Shown here piece after piece: positions 17,476 through 25,504 of a DNA stretch of 64,000 nucleotides. The notes beneath the pieces are model-generated. The model did no database searches and was not told the origin of the DNA. It saw only the letters and a list, made by a program, of their open reading frames with translations. Made by a program: the position numbers and the translations under genes. The DNA lies in contig NZ_KQ949025.1 of NCBI RefSeq assembly GCF_001514285.1, positions 375,571 through 439,570 of the forward strand. The letters run 5' to 3'. The stretch is from Streptomyces sp. DSM 15324. GTDB lineage: Bacteria > Actinomycetota > Actinomycetes > Streptomycetales > Streptomycetaceae. Each line of letters opens with the position of its first letter. Within the stretch, counting starts at the first letter, position 1.

Positions 17476-18288
17476 ATGAAGAGATCATCGGGGGTGCGGC
17501 TGTGCTCCACAGCCGCGATCGGCGCACTGTCACTCGCCCTGCTCACGGGCTGCTCGTCGGACGAGGGGTCGAAGAAGGGCTCCGGGGACTCCAAGGGGTC
17601 CTCGTCCTCCTCGTCCTCGTCGTCCTCGTCGTCCGGTTCGGGCGCGAAGGCCCTGACCTCGGCGGAGCTGGAGAAGTTGCTGCTCGCGAAGGGTGACGTC
17701 AAGGGCTACAAGGTGGCGGACGGGGACGACACGCTCCCCAAGTCCAAGTCGGCCGTGAAGACCGACAAGGCCGCGTGCGACCCGCTGGCCTGGGCCACGG
17801 CCGGGCTCGCCCCGGGCGAGACGGACGCGAACGCGAGCAACACCGTCTCGACGGACAAGACCTCCGACGCCCCGACCGCGCCGGACGACGTGAGCGAGGC
17901 CGACATCCAGGGCGCGTTCGACATCACCCTGACGTTCGTGGGTCTGTCCTCGTACGACGGTGACGGCGCCCAGAAGGCCGTGAAGGCCGTGTCCGACGGG
18001 ATCGTGGCCTGCGCCGGCGGGTACGGCCTGAAGGCCGAGGGCGAGACCTCCAAGGTCACCAAGGTGGCCGAGGAGAAGGGCGCCGGAGGCGGCGACGAGT
18101 CGGTGGCGTTCTCCGAGGACGTCGACATGGACGGCGAGGGCAAGGCCACCTTCCACGCCGAGGTGGTCCGCAAGGGCAACACCGTGGCCACGTTCTACAC
18201 GGTCAACTTCGCCGCGTTCGCCGACGGCGGGGACATGGGCCCGGTCCCGGCGGCCGTGGTCACGGCCCAGCTCGGCAAGCTCAAGTAA
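17476..18288 (+). CDS. Secreted lipoprotein, paralogue of the 3.3-kb lipoprotein
   Basis: A 270-residue lipoprotein with lipobox LTGC (Cys about residue 26) followed by a serine-rich linker containing a run of twelve serines. The globular part shares several blocks with the lipoprotein at 3312-4088 (KGYKVAD, DKAACDP, GGDESVAF, TVATFYTVN, the QLGKL end), so the two are diverged paralogues. Function unknown; it acts at the outer membrane surface. A leaderless-type promoter precedes the ATG and a very strong hairpin follows the stop. Confidence 0.82.
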   Translation: MKRSSGVRLCSTAAIGALSLALLTGCSSDEGSKKGSGDSKGSSSSSSSSSSSSGSGAKALTSAELEKLLLAKGDVKGYKVADGDDTLPKSKSAVKTDKAACDPLAWATAGLAPGETDANASNTVSTDKTSDAPTAPDDVSEADIQGAFDITLTFVGLSSYDGDGAQKAVKAVSDGIVACAGGYGLKAEGETSKVTKVAEEKGAGGGDESVAFSEDVDMDGEGKATFHAEVVRKGNTVATFYTVNFAAFADGGDMGPVPAAVVTAQLGKLK

Positions 18289-18303
18289 CCCACACACCGC
18301 ATC

Positions 18304-18358
18304 GGGGCTCTGCCGTCACACCCGTACGGACGCCGTACGGGTGTGACGGCAGAGCCCC
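18304..18358. terminator. Perfect 26-bp-stem bidirectional terminator
   Basis: A 26-bp perfect inverted repeat (arms 18304-18329 and 18333-18358, loop ACG) sits between the convergent lipoprotein and hutH genes. It is unusually long and without mismatches. Confidence 0.85.
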
Positions 18359-18364
18359 GTCGTG

Positions 18365-19909
18365 CTACTTCAGCGGCCCGGTGACGGTCTCCGCCGCCGC
18401 GAGGAGCCGTCCGTCGCGCACGAACGCGTCCGCCGCCGCGAGGTCGGGCGCCAGGAACCGGTCGGGACCGGGCCCCTCGACCCCGGCCTTGCGTACGGCG
18501 TCGAGGACCGCGCGGGTCGCGGGCGCCGGGGTGAGTCCCTCGCGCAGTTCGATGCCGCGGGTGGCCGCGTACAGCTCGACGGCGATGACACGGGTGAGGT
18601 TGTCGACGGCCGTGCGCAGCTTGCGCGCCGCCGACCAGCCCATCGACACGTGGTCCTCCTGCATCGCGGAGGACGGGATCGAGTCCGCCGAGGCCGGTAC
18701 GGCGAGCCGCTTCAGCTCGGCGACCAGCGCGGCCTGGGTGTACTGGGCGATCATCAGCCCGGAGTCGACACCGGCGTCGTCGGCGAGGAACGGCGGCAGG
18801 CCGTGGCTGCGGTTCTTGTCCAGCAGCCGGTCGGTGCGCCGCTCGGCGATGGAGGCGAGGTCGGCGACGGCGATGGCGAGGAAGTCGAGAACGTAGGCCA
18901 CCGGGGCGCCGTGGAAGTTGCCGTTGGACTCGACCCGGCCGTCGGGCAGGACCACGGGGTTGTCGACCGCCGACGCCAGCTCGCGCTCGGCGACCAGCCG
19001 GGCGTGGGCCATCGTGTCGCGTCCGGCACCGGCGACCTGTGGGGCGCAGCGCACCGAGTAGGCGTCCTGGACGCGGGGGGCGTCGTCCTGGTGGTGTCCG
19101 GTGAGCTCGGAGCCGGCGAGGACGGCGAGCATGTTGGCGGCGGAGTCGCCCTGGCCGGGGTGCGGGCGGATGGCGTGCAGCTCGGGCGCGAGGACCTTGT
19201 CGGTGCCGAGCAGCGCCTCCAGGCTGAGGGCGGCGGTGATGTCGGCGGACTTGTAGAGGCGGTCCAGGTCGGCGAGGGCCATGATCAGCATGCCGAGCAT
19301 GCCGTCGGTGCCGTTGAGGAGGGCGAGGCCCTCCTTCTCGCGCAGCTCGACCGGGTCGATGCCGGCCTCGGCGAGCAGTTCGGCGGCGGGGCGCACGGTC
19401 CCGTCCGGGCCCTCCGCCTCGCCCTCGCCCATCAGCGTGAGGGCGCAGTGGGAGAGCGGGGCGAGGTCGCCGGAGCAGCCGAGGGAGCCGTACTCGTGGA
19501 CGACGGGGGTGATGCCGGCGTTCAGGATGTCGGCCATGGTCTGCGCGACCTCGGGCCGGACGCCGGTGTGGCCGGAGCAGACGGTCTTCAGGCGCAGGAA
19601 CATCAGGGCGCGGACCACCTCGCGCTCGACGCGCGGGCCCATGCCGGCGGCGTGCGAGCGGACGATGTTGCGCTGGAGCTGCGCGCGCAGTTCCTGGCTG
19701 ATGTGCCGGCTGGCGAGAGCGCCGAACCCGGTGGAGACGCCGTAGACGGGATCGGGCTTGGCCGCGAGCGCGTCCACGATCCCGCGGGCCGCCGCGAGGG
19801 CCTCGACCGCTTCCCCGGAGAGTTCGACGCGGGCGCCGCCGCGCGCCACGGCGAGTACGTCGGACGCGGTGACCCCGGACGTCCCCACCACCACAGTGTG
19901 CATATCCAT
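18365..19909 (-). CDS. hutH: Histidine ammonia-lyase HutH
   Basis: A 514-residue enzyme that deaminates histidine to urocanate, the first step of histidine utilisation. It closely matches the streptomycete enzyme: N-terminal MDMHTVVVGTSGVTA, YGVSTGFGAL, and the cofactor-forming region YGSLGCSGDLAPLSH. The MIO prosthetic group would form from Cys-Ser-Gly rather than the commoner Ala-Ser-Gly; I recall the same triad in other Streptomyces histidases. Also present are NGTDGMLGM and SSAMQEDHVSMG. The start is set at 19909 by similarity; an ATG two codons later is possible. A strong terminator follows its stop. Confidence 0.96.
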   Translation of the reverse strand: MDMHTVVVGTSGVTASDVLAVARGGARVELSGEAVEALAAARGIVDALAAKPDPVYGVSTGFGALASRHISQELRAQLQRNIVRSHAAGMGPRVEREVVRALMFLRLKTVCSGHTGVRPEVAQTMADILNAGITPVVHEYGSLGCSGDLAPLSHCALTLMGEGEAEGPDGTVRPAAELLAEAGIDPVELREKEGLALLNGTDGMLGMLIMALADLDRLYKSADITAALSLEALLGTDKVLAPELHAIRPHPGQGDSAANMLAVLAGSELTGHHQDDAPRVQDAYSVRCAPQVAGAGRDTMAHARLVAERELASAVDNPVVLPDGRVESNGNFHGAPVAYVLDFLAIAVADLASIAERRTDRLLDKNRSHGLPPFLADDAGVDSGLMIAQYTQAALVAELKRLAVPASADSIPSSAMQEDHVSMGWSAARKLRTAVDNLTRVIAVELYAATRGIELREGLTPAPATRAVLDAVRKAGVEGPGPDRFLAPDLAAADAFVRDGRLLAAAETVTGPLK

Positions 19910-19986
19910 ATTCAGGAGCGTACGCAGTGAAGACGAAGATGTCACCAGTGGGTGCGCGGTTCACCCCTTACGGAATGCGTCACATC

Positions 19987-20046
19987 CGGCCCGGCGGACG
20001 GCCCGGCGGACGGTCCTGCGGTCGGTCCGGCGGTCGGCCCGGCGGT
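19987..20046. repeat. Five 12-bp imperfect tandem repeats
   Basis: Five head-to-tail copies of a 12-bp unit close to CGGCCCGGCGGA run from 19987 to 20046, between hutH and the GGDEF gene, and stop at the first base of the GGDEF stop codon. The first two copies are identical and the others differ at one to three positions. Confidence 0.75.
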
Positions 20047-21197
20047 CAGGGCCGGCCGCGGAAGCTGCGGCGCTCGGCCGCGGGCTGTTCCCGCGGCGGC
20101 TCGTCCGCCAGGCGGACGACGGGATCCTCGGGGCCCTCGCGGCCCGCGACCACCGGCCGCGCGGCCCGTACGGCCTTGGCACGGTACTGGGCGGCGTCCG
20201 CCAACCGGAAGAGGCGGCGGGCCGTGCGCACCGGCCCGATGGGATCGCCGGTGGAGGCGACCCCGCAGGCCACCCCCTCGCCCAGCTCCAGCTCTCCGGC
20301 CCGCCGGCACAGCTCGCCCGCCACCCGCACCACGTCGTCGGCGCCCGGTCCGGCGGCGAGCAGACAGAACTCGTCCCCGCCGAGCCGGGCGGCCAGCGCC
20401 CCCGGCAGCATGGCCCCGCACAGCGACAGCACCGATCCGAACCGCTCCAGCAGCCGGTCCCCCACGGCGTGCCCCAGGGTGTCGTTGACCCGCTTGAGCC
20501 CGTTGAGGTCGCAGACCACCAGACTCACCACGGTCCCCCGCTCCCGGTGCTGTTCGACCGCCTCCTCCAGGCGTACGTCGACGGCGCGACGGTTGGCGAG
20601 GCCGGTGAGGGCGTCGGTGAAGGCGAGTCGGCGGGCCTCCTCCAGCCGCTCGGTCTGGGCGAGCCCGGCGGCGACGACGGCCGCGAGGACCGTCGCGAAG
20701 TCGGCGTCGGCGCGGTCGAAGACCGGGGTGCCGGCCGAGCGGGCGACGTACAGCTCGCCCCAGGCGCGGCCGTGCAGCACGATCGGCGCGACGACGCAGG
20801 AGCCGCGCCCCCGCCGGCGCAGGGCGGCGACCCGCTGGTGGCAGTAGCCGGGCCGCCGGCCCTCGGCCGGCCCCTCCGCGGTCTCCACCCAGGCGTTGGG
20901 CTCGCCGCCCCCGGACACCCAGCGCTCGTGCAGGAACTCGGTGATCTCGGGGAACTGGTGCACCGGGTAGGCCTCGGCCTCGGGGAACTCCTCCTCGTCG
21001 GCCGCCCGGTCCCCCACGTTCACCAGGACCCGCAGCCGCCCCAGGTCGCGCTCCCACACCGACAGCGCGGCGAACCCCCCGGCCAGCGCGCGGCACGCCC
21101 CGAGCGCCGCCGCCCGCCACGACTCCCGGGGCGTGTGCGCGGCGGCCATCCCCTGCGCGAGCGCCACGACGGCCGCGAGGCGTCTGTCCTCACCCAT
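20046..21197 (-). CDS. GAF-GGDEF diguanylate cyclase candidate
   Basis: A 383-residue cytoplasmic protein. Residues 10-180 look like a GAF-type sensor (ends with VLAAVVAAGLAQTERL helix). From about 190 a GGDEF domain begins with ARRLAFTDALTGLANRRAVD and DLNGLKRVNDTLGH, with an intact active-site ARLGGDEFCLL, so c-di-GMP synthesis is plausible. No RxxD inhibitory site precedes GGDEF. There is no EAL domain. In Streptomyces c-di-GMP controls BldD and development. The position beside hutH matches SCO4931 from memory. Signal unknown. Confidence 0.9.
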   Translation of the reverse strand: MGEDRRLAAVVALAQGMAAAHTPRESWRAAALGACRALAGGFAALSVWERDLGRLRVLVNVGDRAADEEEFPEAEAYPVHQFPEITEFLHERWVSGGGEPNAWVETAEGPAEGRRPGYCHQRVAALRRRGRGSCVVAPIVLHGRAWGELYVARSAGTPVFDRADADFATVLAAVVAAGLAQTERLEEARRLAFTDALTGLANRRAVDVRLEEAVEQHRERGTVVSLVVCDLNGLKRVNDTLGHAVGDRLLERFGSVLSLCGAMLPGALAARLGGDEFCLLAAGPGADDVVRVAGELCRRAGELELGEGVACGVASTGDPIGPVRTARRLFRLADAAQYRAKAVRAARPVVAGREGPEDPVVRLADEPPREQPAAERRSFRGRP

Positions 21198-21593
21198 TGC
21201 CCCAGGTTAGGGATATTTACTACAAAAGGGGATGCGGGAGAGCACTTGGAGTGACGGGTGCGCGACCCGGGACGCGAGCGCCGCTCCCCACACGGCGTTC
21301 TCTTCCGACTCGACGTCCCCTTACGGCACGGCACTCGCTCCGGACTCGGCATCCCCTCCAGGTTCAGCGCTCGCCCTGCGGCGCGGCACTCGCTCCGGGC
21401 TCGGCGTTCCTTTCCCCGGCTCGGCGCCCCCCTCCAGGCTCGGCGCCCCCTCCCGGCTCGACGTCCCCACCGGCCCGGCACTTGCTCCAGGCGCGGCGTC
21501 CCCTCCCGGCGCGGCGCTCGCCCGGCGGTGCGGCGCCGGCTCCCCGGCACGGCGCCCGCTCCCCGGCGCGGCGCTAGCTCGGCGGGGCCGAGT
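21198..21593. repeat. Intergenic tract of degenerate GC-rich repeats
   Basis: This 396-bp gap between the GGDEF gene start and the enoyl-CoA hydratase stop holds no credible gene. From about 21300 to 21580 it is a degenerate tandem array of roughly 17-20-bp units such as GGCTCGGCGCCCCCTCC, CGGCGCGGCGTCCCCTCC and CGGCACGGCGCCCGCTCC. The GGDEF promoter should lie at its left end. Confidence 0.65.
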
Positions 21594-22397
21594 TCACTCC
21601 CCCGGCCACCGGGCCGCTCGCTTCTCGTTGAATGCGGCGACCCCCTCCGCCCGGTCCCCCGAGAACGCCGTGGTCCGCCAGGCCGCGTCCTCGACCTCCA
21701 GTCCCGCCCGCAGGTCCAGCCCCTGCCCGAGGCGCATCGCCCGCTTCGCCGCCCTCAGCCCCACCGGTGAGTTCGCCGCGATCCCGGCGGCCATGGCCAG
21801 CGCCTCCTCCCGGTCCCGCCCCTCCTCCACCAGCACGTCCACCAGGCCCAGCTCCCGCGCCTCCGCGGCCGCCACCCGGCGCGCCGTGAAGATCAGCTCG
21901 GCCGCGCGCGCCGCTCCCACCCGGCGGGGCAGCAGCTGCGTACCGCCGCCGCCCGGGATCACCCCCACCGACACCTCCGGCAGACCCACCACGGCCGTGC
22001 GGTCGGCGACGATCACATCGCAGGCGAGCGCCAGCTCGTACCCGCCGCCGAGGGCGAACCCGTGCACCGCGGCGACCGCCGGGACCGGCAGCTCCAGCAC
22101 GCCGGTGTACGCCCCGCGTGTGACCGGCCGCTGACGGCGCAGGTCGTCGTCGGTGAAGGAGTTGCGCTCCTTGAGGTCGGCGCCGACACAGAACGCCCGC
22201 TCGTGCGTCGAGCTGAGCACGACGGCCCGTACGTCCCGGTCCTGCCCGAGCGCCGCGCACGCCTCGCCGAGGGAGCGGGCCAGCTCGGTGGAGACGGCGT
22301 TCATCGCCTTGGGCCGGTCGAGCACCAGCTCGGCGACATGGCCCCCGTCCCCGTGCCGCCGCACCCGTACGAACTCCCCGAACCGCTCCTCGCCCAT
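21594..22397 (-). CDS. Enoyl-CoA hydratase/isomerase family protein
   Basis: A 267-residue crotonase-fold enzyme. It shows the CoA-binding and oxyanion segments HERAFCVGADLKER and AAVHGFALGGGYELALACDVIVAD, and GLPEVSVGVIPGGGGTQLLPR, with the catalytic glutamate in LPEV. Crotonases hydrate trans-2-enoyl-CoA or isomerise related thioesters; the exact substrate is open. The ATG at 22397 has GGAGGG 5-10 nt upstream, while the longer open frame upstream is not family-like. Length is normal. Confidence 0.92.
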   Translation of the reverse strand: MGEERFGEFVRVRRHGDGGHVAELVLDRPKAMNAVSTELARSLGEACAALGQDRDVRAVVLSSTHERAFCVGADLKERNSFTDDDLRRQRPVTRGAYTGVLELPVPAVAAVHGFALGGGYELALACDVIVADRTAVVGLPEVSVGVIPGGGGTQLLPRRVGAARAAELIFTARRVAAAEARELGLVDVLVEEGRDREEALAMAAGIAANSPVGLRAAKRAMRLGQGLDLRAGLEVEDAAWRTTAFSGDRAEGVAAFNEKRAARWPGE

Positions 22398-22619
22398 GTC
22401 GCCCTCCAAGGCCCTTGAGTTAACGACGGTTAACACCGCGCACCGCCCGATCATCGCAGGCCCGCCCGCCGGAGGAAAGGGCGGCCCCGGGCCAGGACCG
22501 AGGGGCGTCCACCCGTTCGAGTGACATCTCGCCCAAGTCGTCTCCGACCGCCCAGGGGAGCGCATAACGTGCGTCCGCCCCGGCGCAGTGGGGGCGTGAC
22601 CGCAGCGGGAGGGAACGCG

Positions 22620-23261
22620 ATGGCCGGCACAGCCGTGGACGACACGCAGGTGGAGACCAGTCGGCTCTGGGCGGCGGCGCCCCGGGGCCGGCACCGTCGG
22701 CCCCGGCCGCGCAAGATGCTGTTCGCCGCGGGCGGCCTGGCCCTGGCCGCCGGGGTGCTGAGCCTGGTGAGGCTGTCGTCCGGCCCCGGCGGGGTCACCG
22801 GCATCGGCACGGCGGAGGCGGAACCCCACGCGCAACCCCCCGCCGAGCCGCCGGTGGCCGGCACCGGCACTGGCACCGGCCGTACCGCCGGCACCGGGGC
22901 CGCCGTCGCGCCCTCCCCGGCCGCGCCCACCCCGACCGCCCCGTCCCCGATGGGCGGGGCGAGCGCCGAGCCTGCGCCCGTGGTCGGCCTGGTCCCCGGC
23001 ACCCCGGGCGCGCCCACGTCGGTCGCCCTCACCCCGGGCGCCTCCTACACCCCCGCCCCCGCACGCACCCCGGCACCCGCGCCGACCCGCGTCACCACGC
23101 CCCGGTCCGCCCCGACACCGCCCCGGGCGGCGGCCACGCCCACGGCCACCGTGCAACCGGCTCCCGCTCCGCCGCGGCCCGCACCGACCCGGCAGCCGGG
23201 CGTGTGCGTCCCCGTCGTGGGCCTGTGCGTGGACACGCTGAACGTGCCGCCCGGGCTGTGA
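22620..23261 (+). CDS. Pro/Ala/Thr-rich membrane-anchored hypothetical protein
   Basis: A 213-residue protein with a short basic cytoplasmic head (APRGRHRRPRPRK), one transmembrane helix (MLFAAGGLALAAGVLSLVRL, about residues 32-52) and an extracytoplasmic low-complexity region rich in Pro, Ala, Thr and Gly. It ends with a small segment containing two cysteines (GVCVPVVGLCVDTLNVPPGL) that may form a disulfide. ATG 22620 has GGGAGGG 5-11 nt upstream. The low complexity points to a wall-spanning spacer with a small C-terminal cap. Function not recognised. Confidence 0.7.
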   Translation: MAGTAVDDTQVETSRLWAAAPRGRHRRPRPRKMLFAAGGLALAAGVLSLVRLSSGPGGVTGIGTAEAEPHAQPPAEPPVAGTGTGTGRTAGTGAAVAPSPAAPTPTAPSPMGGASAEPAPVVGLVPGTPGAPTSVALTPGASYTPAPARTPAPAPTRVTTPRSAPTPPRAAATPTATVQPAPAPPRPAPTRQPGVCVPVVGLCVDTLNVPPGL

Positions 23262-23286
23262 GTCGGGTGTGCTCGTCGCCCCGGAT

Positions 23287-24381
23287 TCAGTCCACCGGGT
23301 CCGGGCGGCGGCTGAGCAGCCAGGGCTCGACCACGCCCAGACCGCGGACCGGGCGCTGCCACATCGGCTGGAGGGCGAAGCGGTACTTCGGCGGCTCCTC
23401 GCCCTCCTTCTCGGCCGCCACGGCGGCCTCGGCCGCCTCCGCCTCCGAGGCCGGCGCGTCCCCGGTGCGGATCAGCTCCTCGGCGAACGCACTGTCCACC
23501 AGCACGGCGTCGCGCGGGGCTATCGACGTCAGCCGGGAGGCCAGGTTCACCGTCGTACCGAAGACGTCGCCCATCCGGGTCGTGACCGTGCCGAACGCCA
23601 TGCCGACGCGCAGCTCGGGCATCGTCTCGTCGTTGCTCATCGTCTCGACCAGCAGCAGCGCGATGTCGGCGGCGGTGGCCGCGTCGTCCGCCGCGTACAG
23701 CACCTCGTCGCCGAGAGTCTTGATCAGCCGTCCGCCGCGGGCGGCCACCAGGTCGGCGGAGGTGGTCTCGAAGGCCTCGACCAGCTCGCCGAGCTCCTCC
23801 TCCTCCATCCGGCGGGTCAGCCGGGTGAAGCCGACCAGGTCGGCGAAGCAGACGGCGAGCCGCCGGTCCACCATCTCCTCGTCGTCCGCGGCCTGCACGA
23901 CCCGCCCGGCCGACGCGGCGAGCTGGCGCCGCCAGACGTAGACGAGGAACTCCTCCAGCTCGGGCAGGAGCAGCTCGACGATGGGATACGTGACCTCGGT
24001 GCGGGTCATCCCGGGCTCGGGCGGCTCCGTCAGGCCCTCCAGGAAGGAGTCGATCTGCCATTCCGCCAGCCGGGCGGTGGTCTGGCCGGTGGACCGCGCC
24101 ACCTGCACCGCCATGGCCTCGCTCAGCAGCCCCGCCTCGACCAGACCGGCCAGCCGGCGCAGCGCCAGGACGTCGGCCTCGGTGAGCGCCTTGGCCTGCC
24201 CGATGTCGGCGAAGCCCATGGCCCGCCAGAAACGGGACGCCAGCTCCATGGAGACCCCCGCGCTGCGGGCCGCCTGGAACGGGGTGTAGCGCCGCTCGGC
24301 GCCCACGATGAGCTGTTCGAGGCGCAGCGCGAGCGGGTTGCCCTCGTCGGGATCGTCGGAGCCCGTGTCGTCGACGGTCAC
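23287..24381 (-). CDS. cya: Class III adenylyl cyclase Cya
   Basis: A 364-residue cytoplasmic cyclase making cAMP. Residues 15-160 match the helical regulatory domain of mycobacterial Rv1264-type cyclases (LALRLEQLIVGAERRYTPFQAA, MGFADIGQAKALTEADV). Residues 175-320 are the catalytic domain with FADLVGFTRLTRR (metal Asp), GGRLIKTLGDEVLYAADD (substrate Lys and second Asp) and GTTVNLASRLTSIAP (Asn and Arg). All key residues are present. In S. coelicolor the cyclase at this locus is needed for normal germination and development. It lies downstream of birA on the same strand with a 137-bp gap. Confidence 0.94.
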   Translation of the reverse strand: MTVDDTGSDDPDEGNPLALRLEQLIVGAERRYTPFQAARSAGVSMELASRFWRAMGFADIGQAKALTEADVLALRRLAGLVEAGLLSEAMAVQVARSTGQTTARLAEWQIDSFLEGLTEPPEPGMTRTEVTYPIVELLLPELEEFLVYVWRRQLAASAGRVVQAADDEEMVDRRLAVCFADLVGFTRLTRRMEEEELGELVEAFETTSADLVAARGGRLIKTLGDEVLYAADDAATAADIALLLVETMSNDETMPELRVGMAFGTVTTRMGDVFGTTVNLASRLTSIAPRDAVLVDSAFAEELIRTGDAPASEAEAAEAAVAAEKEGEEPPKYRFALQPMWQRPVRGLGVVEPWLLSRRPDPVD

Positions 24382-24518
24382 GCCTGCTGCCCTTCCGATC
24401 TTCCGCGGTCAGGTATCGACCGGCCTCAACTCTACGGCAGTGTGCGGTAGCTCACGCCCGGGGAGCCGACGGTAAGTCCCCTTGACGCGAGCGGCACCCG
24501 GCGTCCGGGACTTTTCCC

Positions 24519-25394
24519 TCACGCGGGCCTCAGATGCACGATGTCCCCCGCCCCCACCGGCTCCTGCACCCCTTGGCCCGTGGCGATCACCAGGCGGCCG
24601 TCGCCGTCCACGGCCACCGCCTCCCCCACCACCGAGCGGTCCCCCGGCAGCTCCGCCCGCACCTCGCGCCCCAGGGTCGCGCAGCCCGCCGCGTACGCCT
24701 CCTGGAGACCGCTCGCCGCCGGGTCGCCGCCGGCCTCGCGCCAGCGGCCGTACCACTCCTCCAGCGACCGCAGGACGGCCCGCAGCAGCGGGTCGCGGTC
24801 CGTGTTCACCGCCCCGGCCAGCGCCAGCGAGCCCGCCTGCGGGACCGGCAGTTCGTCGGCGCGCAGGGTGACGTTGACGCCGACCCCGACGACCACGCCG
24901 TCCTGGCCGGCCCGCTCGGCGAGGATCCCGCCCGCCTTGCGCTCCTCGCCCGCCACGGTGACCAGCAGGTCGTTGGGCCACTTGAGTGCCGTGTCCACGC
25001 CCGCCGCGCGCGCCAGGCCGGTGGCGACGGCCACGCCGGTGAGCAGCGGCAGCCAGCCCCAGCGGGCGACGGGTACGTCGGCCGGCCGCAGCAGCACGGA
25101 GAGGAACAGGCCGGAGCGCGCGGGAGCCGTCCACTGCCGGTCCAGGCGGCCGCGACCGGAGGTCTGCTCCTCGGCCACGAGCACGGCCCCCTCGTCCGCC
25201 TCCCCCGCCACGGCCCGGGCCACGAGGTCGGCATTGGTGGACCCGGTGCGCTGGACGACCTCCAGGTCGCGGTACAGGCCGCCGTGGCCGCCGTCCCGCA
25301 CCAGTGCGCGGCGCAGGGCGGCGCCGTTGAGGGGCGGCCGGTCGAGGTCGGACCAGCGGCTGCCGTTCGGGTCTGAGGCATCTCGGGGCGTCAT
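24519..25394 (-). CDS. birA: Biotin--[acetyl-CoA-carboxylase] ligase BirA
   Basis: A 291-residue biotin protein ligase that activates biotin to biotinyl-AMP and attaches it to the lysine of carboxylase alpha subunits. It shows the biotinyl-AMP loop TSGRGRLDRQW, the LKWPNDLLV motif and the ERKAGGIL segment. There is no N-terminal DNA-binding domain, so it is a class I ligase, not a repressor. The ATG at 25394 follows AGGGTGG. It is divergent from pccB, and its likely substrate, the AccA-type subunit, is encoded at 28986-30761, so ligase and target are neighbours. Confidence 0.94.
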   Translation of the reverse strand: MTPRDASDPNGSRWSDLDRPPLNGAALRRALVRDGGHGGLYRDLEVVQRTGSTNADLVARAVAGEADEGAVLVAEEQTSGRGRLDRQWTAPARSGLFLSVLLRPADVPVARWGWLPLLTGVAVATGLARAAGVDTALKWPNDLLVTVAGEERKAGGILAERAGQDGVVVGVGVNVTLRADELPVPQAGSLALAGAVNTDRDPLLRAVLRSLEEWYGRWREAGGDPAASGLQEAYAAGCATLGREVRAELPGDRSVVGEAVAVDGDGRLVIATGQGVQEPVGAGDIVHLRPA

Positions 25395-25504
25395 GCAAGC
25401 CACCCTAGGTGTGTGAAACGCCGCACTGCTGATCGGTAGGCCCAGCACTACTCTACGGATGAGTAACCGTCCCCCCTTTTGAGCAGGCAGGGAGCCGTAT
25501 CCCG

